A stretch of DNA of 19,857 nucleotides, from positions 1 through 19,857 of the forward strand of contig DATILL010000053.1 of the NCBI GenBank assembly GCA_035476575.1, written 5' to 3'. A program made the position numbers and the translations under genes. Below, piece by piece: positions 1 to 6,206 of this stretch. The first letter of the stretch is position 1, and each line of letters starts with the position of its first letter. The notes beneath the pieces were generated by a model that saw nothing but the letters and a program-made list of their open reading frames with translations, made no database searches and had not been told where the DNA came from. The stretch is from DATILL01 sp035476575 (GTDB lineage Bacteria > Actinomycetota > Actinomycetes > Mycobacteriales > JACQDL01).

Positions 1-1563
1 CTCCCCGCCGGACAGCCGGTACCCGCGGTCGCCGACCACGGTGTCCAGCTGGTCCGGCAGCGACCGCACCAGGCCGGCGATCTGGGCCGCCTCCAGTGCC
101 CGCCACAGCTCCTCGTCGGTCGCCTCCGGCCGGGCGTAGCGCAGGTTGGCCGCGATCGTGTCGTGGAACATGTGCGCGTCCTGGGTCACCACCCCGATCG
201 CCGCGTGCAGCGAGGCCATGGTGACGTCCCGGACGTCGTGCCCGCCGACCAGCACCTGCCCGGCCGAGGCATCGTAGATCCGCGGCACCAGCATGGACAT
301 CGTGCTCTTGCCGGCGCCGGACGGCCCCACCAGCGCGATGAGCTGGCCCGGCTCGGCCCGGAAGCTGACTCCGTGCAGCACCTCCTGCGACGGCGCCGAG
401 TCCAGCACCGCGACGTCCTCCAGCGACGCCAGCGAGACCTCCTCGGCCGTCGGGTAGCTGAACCGCACGTCGCGGAGCTCCAGCGTCCGCGCACCGGCCG
501 GCAGGTCCACCGCGCCCGGCCGGTCGGCGATCATCGGCGGCAGGTCCAGCACCTCGAAGACCCGCTCGAAGCTGACCAGCGCGCTCATCACGTCCACCCG
601 GACGTTGGACAGCGCGGTCAGCGGCCCGTACAGCCGGGACAGCAGCAGCGCCAGCGTCACCACGGTGCCGGCGTCCATCTGCCCGTGTACGGCGAACCAG
701 CCGCCCAGGCCGTAGGTCAGCGCCTGCGCCAGCGCCGCCACCAGGGTCAGCGCCGCGAAGAACGTCCGCCCGTACATCGCCGAGATCACGCCGATGTCCC
801 GGACCCGCCCGGCCCGGTCGCCGAACGACCGCTCCTCCTCCGCGGGCCGCCCGAACAGCTTGACCAGCAGCGCGCCGGCCACGTTGAACCGCTCGGTCAT
901 CGTCGTGTTCATCGAGGCGTTGAGCTGGTAGCTCTCCCGGGTGATCGCCTGCAGCCGGCGCCCGACAAACCGGGCCGGTATGACGAAGACCGGCACCAGC
1001 ACCAGCGACAGCACGGTGATCGGCCAGGACAGCGTGAGCATCACGCCCGCCGTCAACACCAGCGAGATCACGTTCGAGACGACGCCGGACAGGGTGGAGG
1101 TGAAGGCCTGCTGGGCTCCGATCACGTCGTTGTTCAGCCGGCTGATCAGCGCTCCGGTCTGCGTGCGGGTGAAGAACGCCACCGGCATCCGCTGCACGTG
1201 GTTGAACACCCTGGTGCGCAGGTCGAAGATCAGCCCCTCGCCGATCCGTGACGAGTACCACCGCTGCAGCAGCGACAGGCCGGTGTCCAGCACCGCGAGC
1301 AGGGCGATCGCCACGGCGATCCGCACGATCGTGCCGGCCGCGCCGCGCCCGCCGGCGATCTCGTTGATCACCCGCCCGGCCAGCACCGGCGTGGCCACCC
1401 CGATCAGCGCGCTGGCGACCACGGTGACCAGGAAGATCGACAGCTCCCGCCGGTACGGCCGGGCGAAGTCCAGCACCCGACGGACCGTCCCCGCGGTGAG
1501 CTTCGTCTTCACAACCGAAGGGTCGCGGCGGTACGAGCGCAGCGTGCTCCAGTCCGGTGTCAT
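1..1563 (-). CDS. ABC exporter, fused permease and ATPase (3' end cut by window edge)
   Basis: Half-transporter of the ABC exporter (MsbA/MdlB-like) class: an N-terminal membrane domain followed by an ATP-binding domain, likely acting as a dimer in the cytoplasmic membrane. The 521 visible residues start at an ATG preceded by AGGAGGTGG. Residues ~35-335 form the hydrophobic exporter domain. In the nucleotide-binding domain, Walker A GPSGAGKST is at 413-421, followed by a Q-loop (VVTQD). The visible part ends in the LSGGE signature exactly at the window edge, so Walker B and the H-loop lie outside. The substrate cannot be told. The gene is third in a minus-strand run after the HTH and crotonase genes, with a 72-bp gap, so co-transcription is plausible. 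The family call is secure from the two motifs; a lipid or drug exporter role is only inference. Confidence 0.9.
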   Translation of the reverse strand, partial: MTPDWSTLRSYRRDPSVVKTKLTAGTVRRVLDFARPYRRELSIFLVTVVASALIGVATPVLAGRVINEIAGGRGAAGTIVRIAVAIALLAVLDTGLSLLQRWYSSRIGEGLIFDLRTRVFNHVQRMPVAFFTRTQTGALISRLNNDVIGAQQAFTSTLSGVVSNVISLVLTAGVMLTLSWPITVLSLVLVPVFVIPARFVGRRLQAITRESYQLNASMNTTMTERFNVAGALLVKLFGRPAEEERSFGDRAGRVRDIGVISAMYGRTFFAALTLVAALAQALTYGLGGWFAVHGQMDAGTVVTLALLLSRLYGPLTALSNVRVDVMSALVSFERVFEVLDLPPMIADRPGAVDLPAGARTLELRDVRFSYPTAEEVSLASLEDVAVLDSAPSQEVLHGVSFRAEPGQLIALVGPSGAGKSTMSMLVPRIYDASAGQVLVGGHDVRDVTMASLHAAIGVVTQDAHMFHDTIAANLRYARPEATDEELWRALEAAQIAGLVRSLPDQLDTVVGDRGYRLSGGE

Positions 1564-1635
1564 GACCGGCACCACCTCCTGCGCGCCGCAACGCTGTCAT
1601 CACACCGTCACTTCCCCGGTACGGCGGCGGCCGAG

Positions 1636-2505
1636 TCAGCCCTCAGCGAAACCGGACAGCCCGCGCAGCAGCCGGACCTGGGCCGCCCGCTCGGCCGCCT
1701 CCTGCTCAGCCTGGCTGCGAGCGCCGGCAGCGGCCAGCAGCGCCTTGGTCTCCGTGACGGCGGCCCGGGGCGCTTCCAGCAGCGCCGCGGTCAGGTCCTG
1801 GATGGCCGCGTCGAGCTGCTCGCGCGGCACGACGAGGTTGGCCAGCCCGATCCGCTCTGCCTCGGCCGCGGCGACGTGCCGGCCAGTCACGCAGATCTCC
1901 AGCGCTCGAGCGTAGCCGACCAGCTCGACCAGCGGTTTGGTGCCGCCAAGGTCGGGTACCAGGCCGAGGGTGGGCTCCGCCATACAGAGCTGCGCATCGT
2001 CGGCAAGCACCCGCAGGTCGCAGGCCAGCGCGAGCTGGAAGCCGGCGCCGATCGCGTGGCCCTGCACCGCGGCTACCGAGATCAGGTTCGGGTCGCGCAA
2101 CCAGCCGAAGGCGCGCTGCCAAGACTCGATCAGCGACTCCGCCCGCTCGGCCGGCAGCCGGGCCACCTCATCGAGCGAGGAGACCCCGGTCGAGGCGGGT
2201 CCGCTCGAGGCAGCCTTGGTCATGGGCGCGCCAGCATCAGCCGAAGCGCTGCCGGACAGTCCCCCGGGGGAGAACATTGCGCGGTCCAGGCCAGCGGAGA
2301 AGGCCCGGCCCGCGGCCCGGATCACGACAACCCGGATGTCCCCGGCCAGCGAGCGGCCGATCTCGCCCAGCGCCACCCACTGCCGCGGCGTCTGGGCGTT
2401 GAGCCGTTGCGGCCGGTCGAGGGTGATGGTGGCAACCCCGCTGGCAAGGCCGCTGCCGAGGTCGAGGCGGAGCCCGACCTCGGCGCCAGCCCCCGGGGCG
2501 GTCAG
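1636..2505 (-). CDS. Enoyl-CoA hydratase/isomerase family protein (crotonase fold), probable CTG start
   Basis: Crotonase superfamily enzyme acting on acyl-CoA thioesters, 289 residues from the CTG start. Family landmarks, numbered from that start, are an N-terminal ITLDRPQRLNA strand/turn, the oxyanion-hole segment AAGRAFSAGLD, and a second segment GHAIGAGFQLALACDLR followed by MAEPTLGLVPDLGGT. Aligned by eye to rat enoyl-CoA hydratase, the second catalytic glutamate (Glu164) is kept, but the Glu144 position is Gln in GAGFQL. Isomerase or another crotonase reaction is therefore as likely as hydration. An Ala/Ser/Gly-rich insert of about 30 residues follows the first oxyanion segment. The only in-frame GTG (2374-2376) would remove the first conserved strand. 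A CTG at 2503-2505 overlaps the TGA of the upstream HTH gene and restores it. No ATG, GTG or TTG lies between them in frame. Confidence 0.85.
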   Translation of the reverse strand: MTAPGAGAEVGLRLDLGSGLASGVATITLDRPQRLNAQTPRQWVALGEIGRSLAGDIRVVVIRAAGRAFSAGLDRAMFSPGGLSGSASADAGAPMTKAASSGPASTGVSSLDEVARLPAERAESLIESWQRAFGWLRDPNLISVAAVQGHAIGAGFQLALACDLRVLADDAQLCMAEPTLGLVPDLGGTKPLVELVGYARALEICVTGRHVAAAEAERIGLANLVVPREQLDAAIQDLTAALLEAPRAAVTETKALLAAAGARSQAEQEAAERAAQVRLLRGLSGFAEG

Positions 2506-2711
2506 CTCTTCTTCCGCCGGGTCGCGCCACCACGGCCGCGCAGCGTCGCGCCGGACTCGGTGAGGATCCGGTGCACGAAGCCGTACGAGCGGCCGTGTGA
2601 CTCCGCCAGGGCTCGGATGCTTGCTCCCTGGTCGTACTTCTTCTTCAACTCCGTGGCAAGCTTGTCCCGTGCGGTGCCCGTGATGCGGGCACCCTTCTTG
2701 AGATCAGCCAC
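2502..2711 (-). CDS. Small helix-turn-helix protein (69 aa)
   Basis: Small basic protein with a single helix-turn-helix at residues ~30-51 (ASIRALAESHGRSYGFVHR) and a strongly basic tail (RGRGGATRRKKS), consistent with DNA binding. I recognise the type as a conserved short HTH protein of actinobacteria, but its target and role are not known to me. The GTG at 2709-2711 is chosen because GGGAGG lies five bases upstream and the family begins ADLKKGAR. An upstream GTG at 2757-2759 would add 16 residues that do not look conserved. The stop overlaps the presumed CTG start of the crotonase gene, implying translational coupling. It is divergent from the membrane protein at 2827, and a perfect inverted repeat lies between them. 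Confidence 0.8.
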   Translation of the reverse strand: MADLKKGARITGTARDKLATELKKKYDQGASIRALAESHGRSYGFVHRILTESGATLRGRGGATRRKKS

Positions 2712-2771
2712 CAGACCCTCCCGAGGCGAAGATGGGCGTCGGTCCACCGTTGTCGGCACCTGACATGATCA

Positions 2772-2805
2772 CCCAGACGGGGTCCTTTGAGCCACCCCGT
2801 CTGGG
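2772..2805. repeat. Perfect 11-bp inverted repeat in divergent intergenic region
   Basis: CCCAGACGGGG (2772-2782) and CCCCGTCTGGG (2795-2805) are exact reverse complements around a 12-base spacer. The site lies between two divergent genes, upstream of both, so it is not placed like a terminator. An operator, perhaps for the adjacent HTH protein, or an RNA hairpin in a transcript leader are possible roles. Confidence 0.75.
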
Positions 2806-2813
2806 GATCGCCG

Positions 2814-2826
2814 TAATCTGGTCGAC
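2814..2826 (+). promoter_or_regulatory. Probable -10 element giving a leaderless transcript
   Basis: TAATCT (2814-2819) is followed by exactly seven bases and then the ATG at 2827. There is no Shine-Dalgarno sequence. TANNNT seven bases before the start codon is the usual layout of leaderless actinobacterial genes, with transcription starting at the A of ATG. No convincing -35 hexamer is seen at normal spacing. Confidence 0.5.
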
Positions 2827-4158
2827 ATGCTTTTGGGGCTGGCCAGCCGGCTGAGCCAGTCATGGCGGGCAGAACGGGCCGATCTCGCCGGCTGGACCGT
2901 GCTGGGCTTGGCCGGTCTCCTCGCCAGTTGGCTGGCGGTGCACGGGCATGCCCGGCTCGGTACCGCGAGCGCGCCGTTCGTCGGGTCCTACCGGCTGGCG
3001 GTCACCGTGGCGACGGTGCTCGCGCCGATGGTTGCGGTGCTGACCCTGGTGGCCGCGTGGCGTGGCTGGCTGGACCGGCTGCCGTGGCGGGCGCTGCTGC
3101 TGGCGACGTACGCTGCCGCGACGGCCTGGGCGCTCGCGCTGGCCCTGGTCGACGGCGGGCAGGGGCTGGCCGGGCCGGTGACCAACCCGGAGGAGTACCT
3201 GGCCGACGTGCCGCGGGTCGGCGACGACCCGGCCGGGTTCCTGCGTCATTTCGTGGGCGGGCTCGGGCCGCTGGCCCCGGCGACCCAGGACCATCCGCCG
3301 CTGCCGGTGCTGCTGCTCTGGCTGCTGCGGCGCGCCGGGCTGACCTCCCCCGTCGGGATCGGGGTGGTGCTCACCCTGGCCGGCACGCTGACCGTGCCGC
3401 TGCTGCTGGTGGCCGTGCGGTCGCTGTGCGGCGAGCCGTATGCCCGGCGGCTCGCCCCGGTGCTGGCGCTGGCTCCGTACGCGGTGTGGGTGGCGGTCAG
3501 CATGGACGCGGTGACCGCCACCCTCGGTGCGGCCCTGGTCACCGCCGGGGTGCTGGCCAGCGAGCACGGCCGAGCGTGGTGGCGGAGCGCGGCATGGGCG
3601 GCGGGGTGCGGCCTGCTGCTTGGCGTGGCCGGGCTGTTCTCCTACTCCGTGGCGTGGCTCGCGGTCAGCGTGATGTGTGTGTACTTCGTCCGGCGCCGGC
3701 CGCTGCTGAACGTGGTCAGCGCGACGTTCGGGCTGGTGCCGCTGCTGCTGGCCGCTGCGGCCGGGTTCGCCTGGACCGACGGGCTGGCGGCGGCCCGGCG
3801 GGACCTCGCCGAACGGGTCGGGCCGCACCGGTCCGCGCTGGTCTGGGGTTTTCTCGGGCTGGCCGTCGTGGTGCTCGCCTGCGGGCCGGCGATCGTGGCC
3901 AGCGCGCGGAAGGTACGGATGACGCCGGGCTGGCCGTTCCTGGTCGGACCGGTGCTCGGGGTCGGCTTCAGCGTGCTGGCCGGGCTGGCCCGGGGCGAGG
4001 CGGAGCGGAGCTGGCTGCCGTTCTTCCCGTGGCTGCTGGTGGCCGCGGTGGCGCCGGACCGGCCCGGAGGCAAGCCGACCCTGACTCCGGTATGGCTGGT
4101 GGCGGGCGGTGTGCTGGCCGCGGTGCTGATCGAGGCGCTGCTGGCCACGCCCTGGTGA
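2827..4158 (+). CDS. Polytopic membrane protein, GT-C glycosyltransferase-like
   Basis: 443-residue integral membrane protein with about ten hydrophobic segments (for example ~22-40, 55-77, 88-108, 158-168, 176-198, 209-245, 255-285, 298-316, 336-358, 370-388, 421-439). The long first loop (~110-157) is acidic, with D127, D133/D134 and H141, and ends in QDHPPLP just before a helix. GT-C fold lipid-sugar transferases such as PMT-type mannosyltransferases carry acidic catalytic residues and an HPP-type turn in this position. RGEAERSWLPFFPW (389-402) resembles a conserved segment of actinobacterial members. The likely role is transfer of a sugar from a polyprenyl carrier at the outer membrane face; the acceptor is unknown. 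It converges with the ABC-F gene downstream. The membrane assignment is firm, the enzymatic one moderate. Confidence 0.75.
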   Translation: MLLGLASRLSQSWRAERADLAGWTVLGLAGLLASWLAVHGHARLGTASAPFVGSYRLAVTVATVLAPMVAVLTLVAAWRGWLDRLPWRALLLATYAAATAWALALALVDGGQGLAGPVTNPEEYLADVPRVGDDPAGFLRHFVGGLGPLAPATQDHPPLPVLLLWLLRRAGLTSPVGIGVVLTLAGTLTVPLLLVAVRSLCGEPYARRLAPVLALAPYAVWVAVSMDAVTATLGAALVTAGVLASEHGRAWWRSAAWAAGCGLLLGVAGLFSYSVAWLAVSVMCVYFVRRRPLLNVVSATFGLVPLLLAAAAGFAWTDGLAAARRDLAERVGPHRSALVWGFLGLAVVVLACGPAIVASARKVRMTPGWPFLVGPVLGVGFSVLAGLARGEAERSWLPFFPWLLVAAVAPDRPGGKPTLTPVWLVAGGVLAAVLIEALLATPW

Positions 4159-4175
4159 CCGTCCGGCCGGCGGTC
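4157..4175 (+). terminator. GC-rich hairpin at the membrane-protein stop codon
   Basis: GACCG-(T bulge)-CC, loop GGCC, GG-CGGTC folds into a seven-base-pair stem that begins inside the TGA stop codon. There is no U tract. It lies between convergent genes and may slow polymerase in either direction. Function is inferred from position only. Confidence 0.35.
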
Positions 4176-4206
4176 AGGCGAACAACCAGGCGAATGGTCA
4201 GGCGAG
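4175..4206. repeat. Three direct copies of CAGGCGA at 12-bp spacing
   Basis: CAGGCGA occurs at 4175, 4187 and 4199, exactly 12 bases apart. The first two copies extend to CAGGCGAA. The third copy overlaps the stop codon of the ABC-F gene (4198-4200, minus strand). It sits in the 39-bp gap between convergent genes. No function can be assigned. Confidence 0.6.
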
Positions 4207-5811
4207 GGCGATGAGGTCGGCGAGGTCGGGGTTCCAGAAGTCCTCCACGCCGTCGGGCAGCAGCAGCACCTTCTCCGGCTCCAGCGCGTCCACCGCACCC
4301 TCGTCGTGGGTGACCAGCACGATCGCGCCAGCGTAGGACCGCAATGCGCCAAGGACCTGCTGCCGCGAGGCCGGGTCGAGGTTGTTCGTCGGCTCGTCGA
4401 GCAGCAGCACGTTCGCCGAGGAGCACACCAGGACCGCCATCGCCAGCCGGGTCTTCTCGCCGCCGGACAGGGTGCCGGCCGGCTGGTCCGCCGACTCGCC
4501 GGAGAACAGGAACGCGCCGAGGATCTTGCGCAGCTCGGCGTCGGTCGCGGCGGGGGCCGCCGCCCGCATGTTCTCCAACACGGTGCGGTCGTGGTCTAGG
4601 GTCTCGTGCTCCTGCGCGTAGTAGCCGATCCGCAGGCCGTGCCCGGGCTGGACCGCGCCGGTGTCGGGCGACTCCATTCCGGCGAGGATGCGCAGCAGGG
4701 TCGTCTTACCGGCGCCATTCAGCCCGAGCACGACGACCCGGGCGCCCTTGTCGATGGCCAGGTCGACGTCGGTGAAGACCTCCAGCGAGCCGTAGGACTT
4801 GGACAGCCCCTCGGCGGTCAGCGGCACCTTGCCGCACGGCGCCGGGTGAGGGAACCGCAGCCTGGCGACCTTGTCCGCGGTGCGGATCTCGGCCAGGTTG
4901 GCGGCCAGCACGTCGGCCCGGCGGTCCATCGAGTGCGCGGCCCGTGCCTTGGTGGCCTTGGCCCGCATCCGGTCGGCCTGCGAGCGCAGCGCGTCGATCT
5001 TGCGCTCGGCGTTGGCCCGCTCCCGCTTGCGGCGCCGTTCGTCGGCCTCCCGGGCAGCCAGGTACGCTGTCCAGCCAAGGTTGTAGGAGTCGATCTCGGC
5101 CCGGTTCGCGTCCAGGTGCCAGACCTTGTTGACCACGTGGTCGAGCAGGCCGACGTCGTGGCTGATCACGACCAAGCCGCCGGGGTGCGCGCGCAGGAAG
5201 TCCCGTAGCCAGGTGATCGAGTCGGCGTCGAGGTGGTTGGTGGGCTCGTCCAGCAGCAGGGTCGCGGCGGAGTCGCCGGAGTCGGAGAACAGGATCCGGG
5301 CCAGCTCGACCCGGCGGCGCTGGCCACCGGACAGGGTGCGCAGGGTCTGCGCGAGCACCCGGTCGGGCAGCCCGAGGTTGGCGCAGATCCGGGCCGCGTC
5401 GCTTTCCGCAGCGTACCCGCCGAGCGAGGCGAACCGGTCCTCGGCCCGGCCGTAGGCGCGGACCAGCCGGTCCCGGTCCCGGTCGGTGGCCGCGGCGGCC
5501 AGCTCGACCTGCAGCTTGGCCATCTGGTGCATCAGCTCGTCCAGGCCACGGGCGGACAGCACCCGGTCCCGGGCGGTCACGTCCAGGTCGCCGGTGCGTG
5601 GGTCCTGCGACAGGTAGCCGATCGGGCCACGCCGGTCGACGGTGCCGGCGTACGGCAGGGTCTCGCCGGCCAGCACCCGCAGAGTGGTGGTCTTACCGGC
5701 GCCGTTGCGGCCGACCAGGCCGATCCGGTCGCCTGGCTGGATGCGGAGGGTGGTGTCGGACAGCAGGGTGCGCGTCCCAGCGCGCAGCTCCAGGGCATGT
5801 GCGGTGATCAC
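4198..5811 (-). CDS. ABC-F family ATPase (ribosome-associated, EttA/Uup-like)
   Basis: Soluble 537-residue protein with two ABC ATPase domains and no membrane segment, the ABC-F architecture. Domain 1: Walker A GRNGAGKTT (34-42), signature LSGGQ (160-164), Walker B LLLDEPTNHLD (~185-195). A charged, probably helical linker spans ~240-325, the arm that reaches the tRNA/peptidyl-transferase region in ribosome-bound relatives. Domain 2: Walker A GLNGAGKTT (363-371), LSGGE (448-452), LDEPTNNLD (471-479). Both catalytic glutamates are present. Members act on ribosomes as translation factors or antibiotic-protection proteins; which applies here cannot be told. The GTG start at 5809-5811 has only a weak purine-rich GAGAG upstream, and a short leader ORF may precede it. 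Confidence 0.92.
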   Translation of the reverse strand: MITAHALELRAGTRTLLSDTTLRIQPGDRIGLVGRNGAGKTTTLRVLAGETLPYAGTVDRRGPIGYLSQDPRTGDLDVTARDRVLSARGLDELMHQMAKLQVELAAAATDRDRDRLVRAYGRAEDRFASLGGYAAESDAARICANLGLPDRVLAQTLRTLSGGQRRRVELARILFSDSGDSAATLLLDEPTNHLDADSITWLRDFLRAHPGGLVVISHDVGLLDHVVNKVWHLDANRAEIDSYNLGWTAYLAAREADERRRKRERANAERKIDALRSQADRMRAKATKARAAHSMDRRADVLAANLAEIRTADKVARLRFPHPAPCGKVPLTAEGLSKSYGSLEVFTDVDLAIDKGARVVVLGLNGAGKTTLLRILAGMESPDTGAVQPGHGLRIGYYAQEHETLDHDRTVLENMRAAAPAATDAELRKILGAFLFSGESADQPAGTLSGGEKTRLAMAVLVCSSANVLLLDEPTNNLDPASRQQVLGALRSYAGAIVLVTHDEGAVDALEPEKVLLLPDGVEDFWNPDLADLIALA

Positions 5812-5865
5812 GAGCAGACTCTCGTTTCATAGGGCGACGGGTGGCCACGGCGGTGCGCGGCCCGG

Positions 5866-5899
5866 TCAGCTCATCCGCACGATCACGCCGACCAGTGTA
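5866..5899 (-). promoter_or_regulatory. Candidate promoter and leaderless six-codon leader ORF upstream of the ABC-F gene
   Basis: On the minus strand TACACT (5899-5894) is a good -10 sequence. Seven bases later a GTG at 5886 opens a six-codon reading frame (M-I-V-R-M-S) ending in TGA at 5866-5868. That leaves 54 bases before the ABC-F GTG at 5811. The spacing fits a leaderless mini-ORF. ABC-F resistance genes are often controlled by ribosome stalling in such leaders. No -35 match is clear, and no competing hairpins were proven. Confidence 0.35.
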
Positions 5900-6206
5900 G
5901 CGACCGACCTCCCGACCGGCCGCCGAGTTACCTCTGATGTCATGTGTCCTGTTGGCGAATGATCGTCAGGCGGTCTGTGATCTTGTTCGGGGGATGGGGT
6001 CGACCGGTCTGGGTCCCCATCGCGGGTGAGGCGGCGCCGGTGGCATGATGCGCCAACTGCCGTGTCATGATCACGACGGTGGCCTAGAGCACCATCGCCT
6101 CGTGCTGCCCTGGGCCACCGTCATAGTCGCGGACTGGACGGGGAAGTGGGACTCGGGGCCTGATGGTAGGTCGGGTAGCGTGCTGTTTGTGGGAGGCTGG
6201 GGTTCT
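5900..6206. other. Intergenic stretch without a recognised gene
   Basis: About 300 bases between the divergent ABC-F and STAND genes. An open frame on the plus strand runs back from the STAND gene to 6045, but its codon use is poor (many A/T third positions) and it lies outside the DUF4062-like fold, so it is probably not translated. Visible structures are a seven-base-pair inverted repeat (GATGGGG 5993-5999 / CCCCATC 6015-6021) flanking a GACCGGTC palindrome (6002-6009), and a TAGCGT hexamer (6176-6181) that could be the -10 element of the STAND gene. Confidence 0.5.
6176..6196 (+). promoter_or_regulatory. Candidate -10 element and Shine-Dalgarno sequence of the STAND gene
   Basis: TAGCGT (6176-6181) would start transcription near 6188. 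GGGAGG (6191-6196) then lies ten bases before the GTG at 6207. A GTG at 6189, seven bases after the hexamer, could instead be a leaderless start that adds six residues. The DUF4062-like strand VFVSHTS begins at 6207, so that start is preferred. Confidence 0.35.

Noticed and set aside
2827..4214. Overlapping 450-codon plus-strand frame starting at 2862
   Set aside because: Out-of-frame Ala/Arg/Gly-rich translation; the frame from 2827 has clear membrane segments and a coherent GT-C-like loop.
6045..6206. N-terminal extension of the STAND protein from ATG at 6045
   Set aside because: Poor third-position GC and no similarity to the start of the DUF4062-like fold, while GTG 6207 has GGGAGG upstream and coincides with the first beta-strand.
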